A stretch of 64,000 bases of DNA from Fen-1273 sp035516035 (GTDB taxonomy: Bacteria > Bacteroidota > Ignavibacteria > UBA10030 > UBA6906): positions 14,434-78,433 of the forward strand of contig DATJAS010000029.1 of the NCBI GenBank assembly GCA_035516035.1, given 5' to 3'. Below are positions 1 to 8,870 of this stretch, one piece after another. Within the stretch, counting starts at the first letter, position 1, and every line of letters begins with the position of its first letter. Below the pieces are notes generated by a model. It had not been told where the DNA came from, did not search any database, and saw only the letters and a list, made by a program, of their open reading frames with translations. Both the position numbers and the translations under genes were made by a program.

Positions 1-41
1 TGGCGCCCAAGGCGCCACCGAAGGCGCCCCGAGGCAATCTC
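1..41. repeat. Palindromic intergenic repeat, copy 1 (left end cut by the window)
   Basis: GGCGCC-rich palindromic core followed by GAGGCAATCTC, matching the right half of the repeat family seen intact at 8311-8350 (GTCATTGCGAG ... GAAGCAATCT). The stop codon of the minus-strand M61 gene (40-42) lies inside its AATCTCA end, so the repeat forms the immediate 3' UTR of that gene. Confidence 0.7.
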
Positions 42-1926
42 ACCCCCCCGCCTTCGGCGCGATGATGGCTTTCAGCAGGTCGGGCCGCGACGTGATCCGC
101 TCGAGGTAGGGATAGCGCTCGCCGCCGTGGTAGTCGATCGTGTACGTCGAGACGTAGTCGCCGTTCTGCGCGATGATCTGCATCGGCGCCGTGGCTTTCG
201 CCGCCAGGCGGATCGCGTCCCGGACCACGTATCTCGTGTACCGTTTCCCGTCCACGGCAATGAGCGTCATCCCGGGGGCAAGCCCGGCCTTCGCCAGCGG
301 CGTGCCCGGGATGACGTCGATGAGCATCCCTTCCTCGTTCACCGTCGCGCCGAGCGAATACCTGATGTCCGTCACGCGCCGGACCTCCTCGAAGTCCTTC
401 TGAAGCGCGTCCAGCGTGTCGCGGTAGGCAAGTCGCCAGCCGGCGCGTTCAATGCCCTCAAGCGGCGCGCGGGGGTTGAGCGAAGTCAGCCTTCCCCTGA
501 GATACGACGCCCAGTCGTACGGCGCGACGTCATTGAGCGTCCTGACGACGTCGTCGAACGTGTAGGGCCTGGTGAGCGGCGGGGTGTCCGATCCTCCGTG
601 GAACTCGCGGCAGAAGTCGTCCATCGATTTGCTGCCGTGCGTCCGCTCCCTGATGATGCCGTCAACGTCAAGCCAGATCAGGTTTCCCTCGTCGTAGTAG
701 TCGACCGTCCTCCTGTATGATTCCCAGTCCTGCCTCGATTCGTAGAGGATCTGGGCGGCGTCGGCGGCGTCCTGGAGCGGCCTCCATGTCCGCCCGGGCC
801 TGTTGTCAAGCTGCGCCGCGATCATTGCCATGTGCTCGCGGTACGTCTCCTGGCTCCAGAGACCGGAGCGGGCCGTGAGCAGGTTCCCAAGGTACTCGGT
901 CAGCCCCTCGTACACCCAGAGGAGATCCCCCTTCATCGGCGTGGTGAAATCTCCCGTGGCGAGACCCTCCGGCCTCCGGTATTTCCCGTTCCACGAATGG
1001 ACAAATTCGTGGGGGAGGAGCCCCGCCCTGAGCACCCTCATGCGGGGGTCGAGGATCGTCCGCTCTGCGACGCGGTCGTCGCTCGACTGGTGGTGCTCCA
1101 GTCCGAAGGACGCTACCTGGTCGCTGAGGGTATACAGGAAATCGTAATGGCGGTAGTGGTGCGCGCCGAAAAGCGCCGTGGCTTCACGAACCAGGTTCTG
1201 GTACTCCCTGACGAGGTCCGGCGGCGCCTCAATGGCCGCCTCCCCGTCTGAAGCGATGTCCAGGAAATGGGGGATTCCCGTCCCGGCGCTGATGTCGATC
1301 CGGTTGACGAATTCCCCCGCCTGCACGGGGGAGTCCACCAGCATGTTGAGCGTGACGGGCTTGAAATCCACTTTGTTCCCGTCCGTGCGTTCGGGCTCCA
1401 GTGCCGTGCCGATCTTCCACCCCGGGGGGAGTACCAGCGACGGTGTCACAATGATGCTATCGGGACGGGGCGAGGAGGGGTAGAGCACCACGGTATTCCA
1501 GCTCAGGACGACGAGGTGCGGCGAGGAATTTGCCCCGGCGGAGTATCCCCTGGCGATCGGGGAGAGTATGTAATCGAACGCGACCCTTATCGATGTAAAG
1601 CCCCTCGGGACCTCGCAGCGAAAGCAATACATGTCCGCCAAATCGCGTCGCCACGGGATGGATCGGACTGTGTCATCCGGTCCTTCGGTCGTGATATGGA
1701 GCCCCACAACGTCGACCACGGGGCCCGTCGGCCCGTGCTCGCCCGGTATCCACTCGGCATACCTCAGCGTGAGCGGGCCCGGTTGCACATCGATCACTTC
1801 GCTCGCATGCACGATTCTCCGCGGCGCCTCCGTCGCATCCACCGTGAGCCTGATGCCGGAGAGCGCCTGAGAGAGCGGCGTGGCAATACAAATGAGGAGG
1901 AGAAATACGGTTCGGCTCGACGGCAT
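40..1926 (-). CDS. M61-family metallopeptidase (glycyl aminopeptidase type) with C-terminal PDZ domain
   Basis: A secreted zinc aminopeptidase-like enzyme of 628 residues. A hydrophobic signal peptide (residues 1-23) is followed by an N-terminal beta domain and the catalytic domain. The zinc motif HEFVH is at 306-310, within HEFVHSWN as is usual for M61. The third ligand is probably the Glu of WVYEGLTEY near 340, and the upstream GLEHHQS motif is also typical. A PDZ domain occupies roughly 525-610 (core around GTPLAKAGLAPGMTLIAVDG), which fits the M61 peptidase-PDZ architecture and length. Periplasmic or outer-membrane location is inferred. The gene is monocistronic, divergent from the DUF3160 gene, and its stop codon lies in a palindromic repeat. 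Confidence 0.9.
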   Translation of the reverse strand: MPSSRTVFLLLICIATPLSQALSGIRLTVDATEAPRRIVHASEVIDVQPGPLTLRYAEWIPGEHGPTGPVVDVVGLHITTEGPDDTVRSIPWRRDLADMYCFRCEVPRGFTSIRVAFDYILSPIARGYSAGANSSPHLVVLSWNTVVLYPSSPRPDSIIVTPSLVLPPGWKIGTALEPERTDGNKVDFKPVTLNMLVDSPVQAGEFVNRIDISAGTGIPHFLDIASDGEAAIEAPPDLVREYQNLVREATALFGAHHYRHYDFLYTLSDQVASFGLEHHQSSDDRVAERTILDPRMRVLRAGLLPHEFVHSWNGKYRRPEGLATGDFTTPMKGDLLWVYEGLTEYLGNLLTARSGLWSQETYREHMAMIAAQLDNRPGRTWRPLQDAADAAQILYESRQDWESYRRTVDYYDEGNLIWLDVDGIIRERTHGSKSMDDFCREFHGGSDTPPLTRPYTFDDVVRTLNDVAPYDWASYLRGRLTSLNPRAPLEGIERAGWRLAYRDTLDALQKDFEEVRRVTDIRYSLGATVNEEGMLIDVIPGTPLAKAGLAPGMTLIAVDGKRYTRYVVRDAIRLAAKATAPMQIIAQNGDYVSTYTIDYHGGERYPYLERITSRPDLLKAIIAPKAGG

Positions 1927-1970
1927 GTGCGTCCCTTTCCAGTGAGGGATTAGCGAGGAGTGACTCTTTG

Positions 1971-1998
1971 TTGAACTGCGAAAAATGATAGATAAAAT
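1971..1998 (+). promoter_or_regulatory. Candidate sigma70-type promoter for the DUF3160 gene
   Basis: TTGAAC (1971-1976), a 16-bp spacer and TAAAAT (1993-1998) lie in an AT-rich island between two divergent genes, about 105 bp before the downstream ATG. Motif match only. Confidence 0.35.
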
Positions 1999-2105
1999 AT
2001 CACTATGATGCCACTGATTTGACAGAATCCGGTGCGCCCGTTAGATTCTGGTATCCCCCGCTGAATCAACCCCTGAACGCCTGCACCAGTCGGCAGGAGG
2101 TTCCT

Positions 2106-4646
2106 ATGAATTCGCTCCGCCCCCTTCTTTTCGCATCACTCGCCGTCCTTGCAAGCACTTCATGGGCTCCGGGCCAATCGAACCCCGCGGCGGATATCGC
2201 CGCCTACGAGGCATTCCTCGCATCGCACACGGACCTGAGCACGACGCAACTCCTCGCCATGCACCCGGCGGGGACGTTCTCGGCGCACGCGGCCGTCTCT
2301 CCCGATCAGCTCGCGTACTATCACCTCATAGATTCCTGCTACCAGCTCACGGCATACGAGACCGGGCTCATTGCCGACCACGGGTTCATGGTGACGGACC
2401 GCATCCAGAAGCAGTCTTTTGGCAATGCGTTCATCGAAATCTACAACCGCGATCTTCCCGTCTTTGTGTCCGTCGATGCGATCCTCCACGCGGTCCACTC
2501 GTCTTATGACGTCATACTCAAGTCTGCTGAGGAGCAGTTCCTCATACCGGAAGTCGACTCATTGATCGCGGATCTTCGGGCCGGGATGCCGGCGCTGGCG
2601 GCGGCATACGGTCCTGAACCCGCAATGGGGGCGATGCTTCGCGACATCGATGTCTATCTCACCGTGGCTTCTGCACTTCTCGGGCAGTCCTCGGTTCCGT
2701 TTTTCCCGGAAGACGCGGCGAACGTCGGAAGCATACTCGTCCTGGTCGCAAACCTGGCCCCGGCGCAGGTTCCACTGTTTTCTTCGACTCCTCGAATGAT
2801 AGACTTCAGCCAGTTCACGATACGGGGACACTATACGGAATCGCCTGAGCTCGGGGAATATTTCCAGGCGATGATCTGGCTCGGCAGGACGGAGATATAC
2901 CTGATCCCCCCCGTGGCAGGCGGGCTGGCACCGTCGCAGACCTCCGCCGACATCCAGCGTCAGACGATTGACGGCGCGCTCCTGGTGGAATCGCTCTCGC
3001 GCGCGGGGGCGTTCCCCCTCCTCGGGAAGATCGACGGCGTTATCCGCATGTTCGCAGGGGAGCCGGATAACGTGACGTTCCCGGAAATGCAGACGCTCCT
3101 CGGCTGGACCGGTATCACGGCGGCGGATATGCTCCTCGACACCACGAAACTCGCGGCATTCCAGGACACGCTCATTGCCGAGCCGTTTGCATTCCAGAGA
3201 ATCAACTCCCAGATCCTGGCGAGTCCCGATCCGCTCCACCCGGCGACCATGAAGCCCGCCTCCTCATTGCTCCTGCTCGGGCAGCGGTTCGTGGCGGACT
3301 CCTACGTCACGGGGAACCTGGTGTACGACAGGATCAGCTATCAGGGGACAGCGGTGTGGCGGGCCCTCCCGTCCAGGTTCGACGTCCTGTATGCGCTCGG
3401 CAACGACGCTGCCGCTCAGCTCCTCGTGCCGGAGCTCGATCAGTACCACTACGCGACAAATCTCGCGGCGATGCGCTACCTGATCGACGGCTATGATGCC
3501 GGTTTCTGGACAGGGTCGCTGTACAACGCCTGGCTCGCCATGATCCGGGCGTGTAACCCTCCTCCTGATCGATCGACGCTGCCGCCCTTCATGGCTACCG
3601 CTTCCTGGTGGCAGGAGAAAATGAACACGCAGCTTGCCTCGTGGGCGGAGCTGAGGCACGATAATCTCCTCTACGCAAAGCAGTCGTATACCGTCGTTCC
3701 AATCTGCTCGTATCCCCGGAGCTATGTCGAGCCCATTCCGGCCTTCTTTGACGCTGCGGGGACGCTGGCGAGAGTCGGCAGGGACCGGCTTGCCCCGCTC
3801 TTCGGGACGGCGTGGGTGGGTCAAAGTCTTGCATCGTATTTCGGGACGCTCGCTGGTGTGACCGATACGCTCGGTTCGATCGCCCGGAAGGAGCTTGCCG
3901 GAACTTCGCTGAGCGCGGCTGAGGCCGGTTTCCTCACCCGGATGGTGTACCAGGATTCCTGGATAACATGCGGCGAGCCTGCCTCGGGATGGTATTTCAC
4001 GTTGTACTACCAGGGGAACAAATTTACACAGGCGGACTACATCGCAGCGGATGTCCACACGTGCCCGGCCGATGCCAGCGGGGATCTGGTCGGCTGGGTA
4101 TGGCACGTCGGTACCGGTCCCCTGAGCATGGCCCTCGTCGCGGCAAACACGGCTGACTGCGGATCGTTTGCCTGCATCGGGCCCGTGGCGGGTTACAGGG
4201 AATTCGTGACGAGCGGGTTCCTCCGGCTTACCGATGAACAGTGGAGCGCATCATACGCGCTCCTTGCTGCGAACCGGCCGTCGTTCGTGAATATCTACCT
4301 CGCGGACAGCGCCGGACATTCGCGCGGGGCCGGTGAGTCTCTTCTCACGGGCGTAGCACCCGGTGGAGCCACCGCGATTCCGCAAACGGCGGTCCTCTTT
4401 CAGAACTATCCCAATCCGTTCAACCCCTCAACGACAATCGGGTTCGTCCTGCCGGGGAGGTGCGCGGTGACGCTCGCGGTCTACAACACGCTCGGGCAGT
4501 GCGTCGCGACACTTCACGACGGCCTGCTCGATGCGGGGTATCACTCGGTCCGCTTCGATGCGGCCGGGCTGGCGAGCGGTGTCTATTTCTACCGCCTGCG
4601 CGCCGGCGATTTTGTGCAAACGAAGGGCCTCGCCGTGGTGAAGTAA
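2106..4646 (+). CDS. Secreted DUF3160-family protein with C-terminal type IX sorting-like domain
   Basis: A protein of 846 residues from the chosen ATG, which follows an AGGAGG at 2096-2101 and starts a good signal peptide (MNSLRPLLFASLAVLAST). The reading frame is open further upstream to 2019, but that part looks non-coding. The body resembles DUF3160 proteins: long, helical, Tyr/Trp-rich, of unknown function. The last ~90 residues begin with QNYPNPFNPSTTI and end with a beta-sandwich ending VYFYRLRAGDFVQTKG, which is the classic C-terminal sorting domain of FCB-group secreted proteins. It is therefore probably surface-exposed or released through a type IX system, whose components are not in this window. 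A degenerate palindromic repeat follows the stop codon. Confidence 0.85.
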   Translation: MNSLRPLLFASLAVLASTSWAPGQSNPAADIAAYEAFLASHTDLSTTQLLAMHPAGTFSAHAAVSPDQLAYYHLIDSCYQLTAYETGLIADHGFMVTDRIQKQSFGNAFIEIYNRDLPVFVSVDAILHAVHSSYDVILKSAEEQFLIPEVDSLIADLRAGMPALAAAYGPEPAMGAMLRDIDVYLTVASALLGQSSVPFFPEDAANVGSILVLVANLAPAQVPLFSSTPRMIDFSQFTIRGHYTESPELGEYFQAMIWLGRTEIYLIPPVAGGLAPSQTSADIQRQTIDGALLVESLSRAGAFPLLGKIDGVIRMFAGEPDNVTFPEMQTLLGWTGITAADMLLDTTKLAAFQDTLIAEPFAFQRINSQILASPDPLHPATMKPASSLLLLGQRFVADSYVTGNLVYDRISYQGTAVWRALPSRFDVLYALGNDAAAQLLVPELDQYHYATNLAAMRYLIDGYDAGFWTGSLYNAWLAMIRACNPPPDRSTLPPFMATASWWQEKMNTQLASWAELRHDNLLYAKQSYTVVPICSYPRSYVEPIPAFFDAAGTLARVGRDRLAPLFGTAWVGQSLASYFGTLAGVTDTLGSIARKELAGTSLSAAEAGFLTRMVYQDSWITCGEPASGWYFTLYYQGNKFTQADYIAADVHTCPADASGDLVGWVWHVGTGPLSMALVAANTADCGSFACIGPVAGYREFVTSGFLRLTDEQWSASYALLAANRPSFVNIYLADSAGHSRGAGESLLTGVAPGGATAIPQTAVLFQNYPNPFNPSTTIGFVLPGRCAVTLAVYNTLGQCVATLHDGLLDAGYHSVRFDAAGLASGVYFYRLRAGDFVQTKGLAVVK

Positions 4647-4654
4647 CCATCTCT

Positions 4655-4693
4655 GTCATTGCGACGAAGTCCGCTTCTTGGCGTGGCGATCTC
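4655..4693. repeat. Palindromic intergenic repeat, degenerate copy 2
   Basis: Starts GTCATTGCGACGAAG and ends GGCGATCTC, resembling the ends of the consensus, but the GC-rich core is degraded (CTTCTTGGCG). It lies nine bases after the stop of the DUF3160 gene, between two convergent genes. Confidence 0.5.
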
Positions 4694-4728
4694 ACCGTGA
4701 CGCGGTGATTGTCCTCAAAGGCTGCCGC

Positions 4729-7700
4729 CTATTGTCCGGTACAGAGGAGCCGCACGGGGCCGAGAAGCCCCGATGGAAGCAGCGGCGACTTCGCGGTATA
4801 GTGCCGCCACGTCGCGAACGTGTGCCGCGCGGGGGGGCGCAGGGGGTCTGCGCCCCGCAGCCATCGCGGCCACCGGATGAGATTCCCGCCAGGGCCGTAT
4901 GCGGCATCGGGGCGCATCTTTTCATCGCCGATCAGCCTGTTCGGCCAGAGATTGGCGACACGTATCTCCAGCGTGTTGCCCCTGATCCTCAGGGCGTCCG
5001 TAACCTCGACACGCCACGGGGCGCACCAGACCGTGCCCAGGCTGTGCCCGTTCAGCCGCACGCTCGCCATGTTCTTCACGACGCCGAGATCGAGCCACAC
5101 CCTCGCGGTGCCGCCCGCTGCGCGAGCGGCGGGGTGGGGGCGATCGAACTTCGCAACGTACGTCGCGACCCCTGAATAGTACCTGATACCCTTTTCGGGC
5201 CTGGCTGTCCAGTCCTCAAGATGCCTGAATGTCTCGCGGCCCGGCCCGCCAAGCGATGTGTCAAAGGACACCCTCCACGGTCCCCCGATCACTCCGAGCG
5301 TATCGAGAGCAGGGAAATCAGTGCCAGGCCCGGCCAGTGGGGCGTGCCTGAATACGACGAAGTACGACTGGAGCGGCTCGAATCGGATGGGGAGCGTCGT
5401 GAGTCCCGCCGAGACAGAGTAGTCATGCATGTCGCGCGTGACGCCCGTGAGGGGGTCCCAGAGCTCGGGCTGCATCCCCGCGGTGCGGAATACGCAGATC
5501 GCCTGCACGGCCTTCTCCTCCGGGTTTGCGACGAAATAGATCCCGGCCCCGTCAACCTCCCTGTGCGTGTACCGGATGTGGACGTCGGACGAGAAATCAG
5601 GAGGCACGCCGTCCCGGGCCAGCAATCTCGTCACGAACCCGTAGTCGGCGTACTGTTCCTGCTCCATTGCACCTGTCCCGCTCCTGAGCGAATCCGTCTC
5701 TTTCCAGGTCGCGCGGTCCCACACCACCCGGCCCTTCCCGAATGCGTGTGATTTCACACGGACGCCGTCGCAGTCTCCCCAGAGATCCTCCGCGAGCGCG
5801 CGCACCCGTTCGTCGCAGGCCGGGAAATCGGAGAGCCCGGGCGATTTTTCAGGCCGGGGCCCGACGACCGTCGCTCCCTCCCGGACGAGGTCGCGGACCT
5901 TCCCGAGCAGCGCGGGCGACATTGTCTTTCGCTCCGGGAGGACCAGGAGGCGATAGCTCATGCCGCCGGGCAGCGTGAGCCTGCCGTCGCGCACACTCAT
6001 GTCCGCCATGAACACATCGGGAGCGCAGCCGTCAAAGTTGTACCCCTCTCTGTCCGGAGGATCCCCCCGGAGCGCCGAGGCAGGGGGACGGAACACCTCC
6101 GGCGCTCCCTCGGCGACAAGGAAGCAGACGTCGGCCACGGGGAGTCCCTGCATGAGCAGGAACTGGCAGCGGGAAAGGTATGTATGGTAGGCGGGGACCA
6201 TTTCCCACCAGGTTTGCGTCCGCTCCCAGTGGACCCCGAAAGGGCCCATCGTCATGCCGGGCGCGAGGTGAAGCCACGGCTGGTGCTGGTAGCGGTGGAA
6301 GACGAACCGGTTTACCCCCGACGCAAATGCCCAGTCACCGAGCGACTTCATCGAGCCGGGCCAGCCCTGCCATTTCTCCCCGTCGCCCGACGTGAACGCC
6401 TCCGCGTCCACTTCAGGCTTTCCGGTTGTGTGCGCAATCGAAGTCGCCTCGAAGACGCTGTACGACGTGTTAAACCCGTAGAGCCAGAACTCGCACATCG
6501 GGACGTCGGCAATCGATCCGAGGCTCATATCTGCGCACGGTGTCATGTCGTACGGTTCGATGGAAAGCGTGAGCCCGTCTCGACGGCCGAGATCCCTGAG
6601 ATGCCTGGCGTGGTTTTCGAGAAGAAGCTCCCCGGCGGTCGCCCTGAGGTCCCAGAGGAATCTCTCCGACGTTTCACGGTCTCTGACGATCGCCCCCGTG
6701 AGCGCGGGAAGGTACGGGAAGATATCGTAACCTCTTCGCCGGGTGAACTCCTCTCTGAATCGGCCCGTCCAGTTCTGCGAGCCCATCTCCCAGCTATCGA
6801 TGTGCAGCATCGTCCAGCCCCCTCCTCCTGCCCGATTCCGGGGCCCGATCTCCCGGAGGAGAGACCCGATGAACGCATCGTAGTGCGCGTTGAGTGCGGC
6901 GGTGTCGAGCTTGTCGCATTCGAGCCCGAGTCCCGGAACGGGAGCCGGTCGCGAGTTCGCTCCGTTGCTCGTCCGGCCGAACCGCGCGATTGTCCAGCGT
7001 CCTGGCGGTACATGCCACGCCAGCCGTCCCCCCACGGAGAGCCTGGACGTAATGTCAACGACGTTCGTCGGGTCAACTGCCGCACCCGCGGGCAGTTCCG
7101 GATACGCGCTCTCCACTGGAATGAACGGCTTCACCCCCTTCTGTGACGAATAGGGTGCCCGCACGTAGAGGGCTTTCTCGTTAATGTCGGGAATTGTATC
7201 TGCAGCGGATGGTGTCGGATACGCAAGCACGCCGACGTCGCGGTAGTAATCGTTTTTCGCCTGCTCCAGCGGGGCGGGGAGCAGCGAGTCGCCGAAGAAC
7301 GCCCGGCGCCTGGAGGGGCGGGGGAGGAATCCATCGAACATCGCGGGACCGCTCACCCGGGTGGTTGCCCCCACCAGGAGCTGCATTGAGTTCTCAGGAG
7401 TCACCCAGGGGCCGCCGCTCCCCGTCCATCCGGGTCCTGAAAGAAGCGTCACCTGAATCCCGCACCGCTCCGCCTCTCTCACAACGTGTTTGAACAGCTC
7501 CTTCCACGCGGGACTCATAAACTTGACCGGTCCACGCGGGATTCCCACGTTCACCTCCATGATCATGACGCCGCCGATGCCCGCCCGCTTCATCGACTCG
7601 AGATCGGCGGTGATCCCTTTGCGGCTCAGGTTCCCGTCCATCCAGACCCAGTAAACCCAGGGCCGCACCGAATCTGGAGGAGTGCGAAAGCCCGCCTCGA

Positions 7701-7770
7701 GTCCGGGGTCACCCGCGCGGAGTCCGCCGGGGTGAATTATCGTAATAAGAGAAATGATGAGCGCTCGCAT
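4729..7770 (-). CDS. GH106-like glycoside hydrolase (alpha-L-rhamnosidase family)
   Basis: A large secreted glycosidase of 1013 residues from the ATG at 7770, chosen because it begins a signal peptide (MRALIISLITIIHPGGLRAG); an upstream in-frame ATG at 7866 gives an implausible N-terminus. The opening PWVYWVWMDGNLSRKGITAD followed by LESMKRAGIGGVMIMEV is the hallmark of the Glyco_hydro_106 family. The C-terminal part (about 830-1013) looks like a GH2-type sugar-binding beta-sandwich (VWLDLGVVKNMASVRLNG, ANLWPNRLIGDE). Length fits the family (about 1000-1100). It probably removes rhamnose from plant or bacterial polysaccharide in the periplasm. The substrate is not determinable from sequence alone. 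Confidence 0.85.
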   Translation of the reverse strand: MRALIISLITIIHPGGLRAGDPGLEAGFRTPPDSVRPWVYWVWMDGNLSRKGITADLESMKRAGIGGVMIMEVNVGIPRGPVKFMSPAWKELFKHVVREAERCGIQVTLLSGPGWTGSGGPWVTPENSMQLLVGATTRVSGPAMFDGFLPRPSRRRAFFGDSLLPAPLEQAKNDYYRDVGVLAYPTPSAADTIPDINEKALYVRAPYSSQKGVKPFIPVESAYPELPAGAAVDPTNVVDITSRLSVGGRLAWHVPPGRWTIARFGRTSNGANSRPAPVPGLGLECDKLDTAALNAHYDAFIGSLLREIGPRNRAGGGGWTMLHIDSWEMGSQNWTGRFREEFTRRRGYDIFPYLPALTGAIVRDRETSERFLWDLRATAGELLLENHARHLRDLGRRDGLTLSIEPYDMTPCADMSLGSIADVPMCEFWLYGFNTSYSVFEATSIAHTTGKPEVDAEAFTSGDGEKWQGWPGSMKSLGDWAFASGVNRFVFHRYQHQPWLHLAPGMTMGPFGVHWERTQTWWEMVPAYHTYLSRCQFLLMQGLPVADVCFLVAEGAPEVFRPPASALRGDPPDREGYNFDGCAPDVFMADMSVRDGRLTLPGGMSYRLLVLPERKTMSPALLGKVRDLVREGATVVGPRPEKSPGLSDFPACDERVRALAEDLWGDCDGVRVKSHAFGKGRVVWDRATWKETDSLRSGTGAMEQEQYADYGFVTRLLARDGVPPDFSSDVHIRYTHREVDGAGIYFVANPEEKAVQAICVFRTAGMQPELWDPLTGVTRDMHDYSVSAGLTTLPIRFEPLQSYFVVFRHAPLAGPGTDFPALDTLGVIGGPWRVSFDTSLGGPGRETFRHLEDWTARPEKGIRYYSGVATYVAKFDRPHPAARAAGGTARVWLDLGVVKNMASVRLNGHSLGTVWCAPWRVEVTDALRIRGNTLEIRVANLWPNRLIGDEKMRPDAAYGPGGNLIRWPRWLRGADPLRPPARHTFATWRHYTAKSPLLPSGLLGPVRLLCTGQ

Positions 7771-8004
7771 CGCGCGTCTGCCCGTGTGAGCGGGGGAAGG
7801 GGACACGTGGATCTCCGGGAAATAATCGTGGGACTGCAATGTACTGGAAACGGTCAATAACCTCAATTCCCTGCGGGGGAGGATTATTCGAAGGATTATC
7901 CGTGCACAAAATCGTCCCGTCGAGGAACCACCTAGCGCAGCCGGCGTTATTTTCAGTTGTGCATCCGCAACTCACCCGTCCGTTCACACACGATGGAGGC
8001 GTTC

Positions 8005-8304
8005 ATGTTCATGTCCAGGGAGATCATGCACTGCAAACCCGGGAAAGTGAAGGAGCTTGTCGAGAAGTTCAAGGTCCTCTCCGGAGCGATGAAGGAGATG
8101 GGGCTTCCCCCCGTGAGAGTCTACACAGACGTGAGCGGGGAGCAATACTGGACCGTGGTCGTCGAACAGGACGTGAACAGCCTCGACGAAATGGCGAATA
8201 TCGCCCGCAAGACGATGTCAGACCCAAAGGTCGCTGCCGCGATGAAGGGGTACCACGAGCTGGTGAACGACGGCCGCCGCGAGCTCTACAGGGCGGAGCA
8301 GTAA
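8005..8304 (+). CDS. Small NIPSNAP/dimeric alpha-beta-barrel-like protein
   Basis: A 99-residue cytosolic protein starting MFMSREIMHCKPGKVKEL. The ATG at 8005 is chosen because GGAGG at 7995-7999 precedes it by five bases; an ATG at 7993 overlaps that Shine-Dalgarno sequence. The pattern of a short beta strand, a helix rich in Lys/Glu (KELVEKFKVLSGAMKEMG), a second strand with TVVVEQD, and a helix ending MKGYHELVNDGRRELYR fits ferredoxin-like dimeric alpha/beta-barrel proteins of the NIPSNAP or antibiotic-monooxygenase type. No catalytic residues are identifiable and the function is unknown. A complete palindromic repeat follows seven bases after the stop. Confidence 0.7.
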   Translation: MFMSREIMHCKPGKVKELVEKFKVLSGAMKEMGLPPVRVYTDVSGEQYWTVVVEQDVNSLDEMANIARKTMSDPKVAAAMKGYHELVNDGRRELYRAEQ

Positions 8305-8310
8305 CTCCTC

Positions 8311-8350
8311 CGTCATTGCGAGGGGCGCCGAAGGCGCCCCGAAGCAATCT
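8311..8350. repeat. Palindromic intergenic repeat, canonical copy 3
   Basis: A complete 40-bp unit: CGTCATTGCGAG, then the perfect palindrome GGGCGCCGAAGGCGCCC, then CGAAGCAATCT. The hairpin is immediately downstream of the stop codon of the preceding gene, consistent with a role as 3' end stabiliser or terminator. This copy is used here as the reference for the family. Confidence 0.85.
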
Positions 8351-8507
8351 CCAGACGACGTCTACTGTGCTATACAGTGCGCTGCCTTTCGGAGAACAAA
8401 ACAGCCGGTTTCAGCGCGGGATTGATCAGTCGCTTCTGGCACAGCGATTGAATGATTAGCCCCCAACGTGCGACAGGCACAAACACTCATCACTCCGGGG
8501 GGAAGTC

Positions 8508-8825
8508 ATGAAGAAGCTAGTGCTACTCTGTAGTCTGATCGTCCTCGCCGCGGCGTTCGCATCCGCGCAGACTGCAACGCCGCGCGTTGCCAGGCGGCAG
8601 CTCAAGCAACAGGCGAGAATCGAGCAGGGTGTGAAAAGCGGCGAGCTGACCGCGCGAGAAACGAAGCACCTCGAACTTCAGCAGGCGAAGATACAGGCGG
8701 ACAAGCGTAAAGCCAAATCCGACGGCGTCGTCACGCCTGCCGAGCGTGCGAAGCTCGCACGCGAGCAGAATCGGGCCAGCCGGACAATTTATCGCCTCAA
8801 GCACAACGACAGAGAAGCAAAGTAG
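8508..8825 (+). CDS. Small secreted basic coiled-coil protein
   Basis: 105 residues with a clear signal peptide (MKKLVLLCSLIVLAAAFASAQ). The mature part is highly charged and helical, with two related segments (IEQGVKSGELTARETKHLEL and the later KSDGVVTPAERAKLAREQ). These look like a repeated helix-loop-helix in which GELTARE and GVVTPAE occupy equivalent acidic-loop positions. Similar short periplasmic proteins of unknown function are common in environmental Bacteroidota and Proteobacteria. A good Shine-Dalgarno sequence (GGGGGGAAG) precedes the ATG. A perfect GC-rich hairpin follows the stop. A metal- or nucleic-acid-binding role is possible but unproven. Confidence 0.75.
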   Translation: MKKLVLLCSLIVLAAAFASAQTATPRVARRQLKQQARIEQGVKSGELTARETKHLELQQAKIQADKRKAKSDGVVTPAERAKLAREQNRASRTIYRLKHNDREAK

Positions 8826-8838
8826 TTATATTTCAATG

Positions 8839-8859
8839 GGGGGCGCCCCTGGCGCCCCC
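8839..8859. terminator. GC-rich hairpin after the small secreted protein gene
   Basis: Perfect 9-bp inverted repeat GGGGGCGCC / GGCGCCCCC with a 3-base loop, 13 bases after the stop at 8825. There is no U-tract. The core resembles the palindromic repeat family without its GTCATTGCGAG and GAAGCAATCT ends, so it may be a relic copy. Confidence 0.5.
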
Positions 8860-8870
8860 TCCAGTATACC

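Noticed and set aside
72..1953. Long open frames on the plus strand and other minus frames across the M61 gene
   Set aside because: They lack ribosome sites, have Arg/Pro/Gly-rich composition typical of antisense frames in GC-rich DNA, and overlap a well-supported M61 gene.
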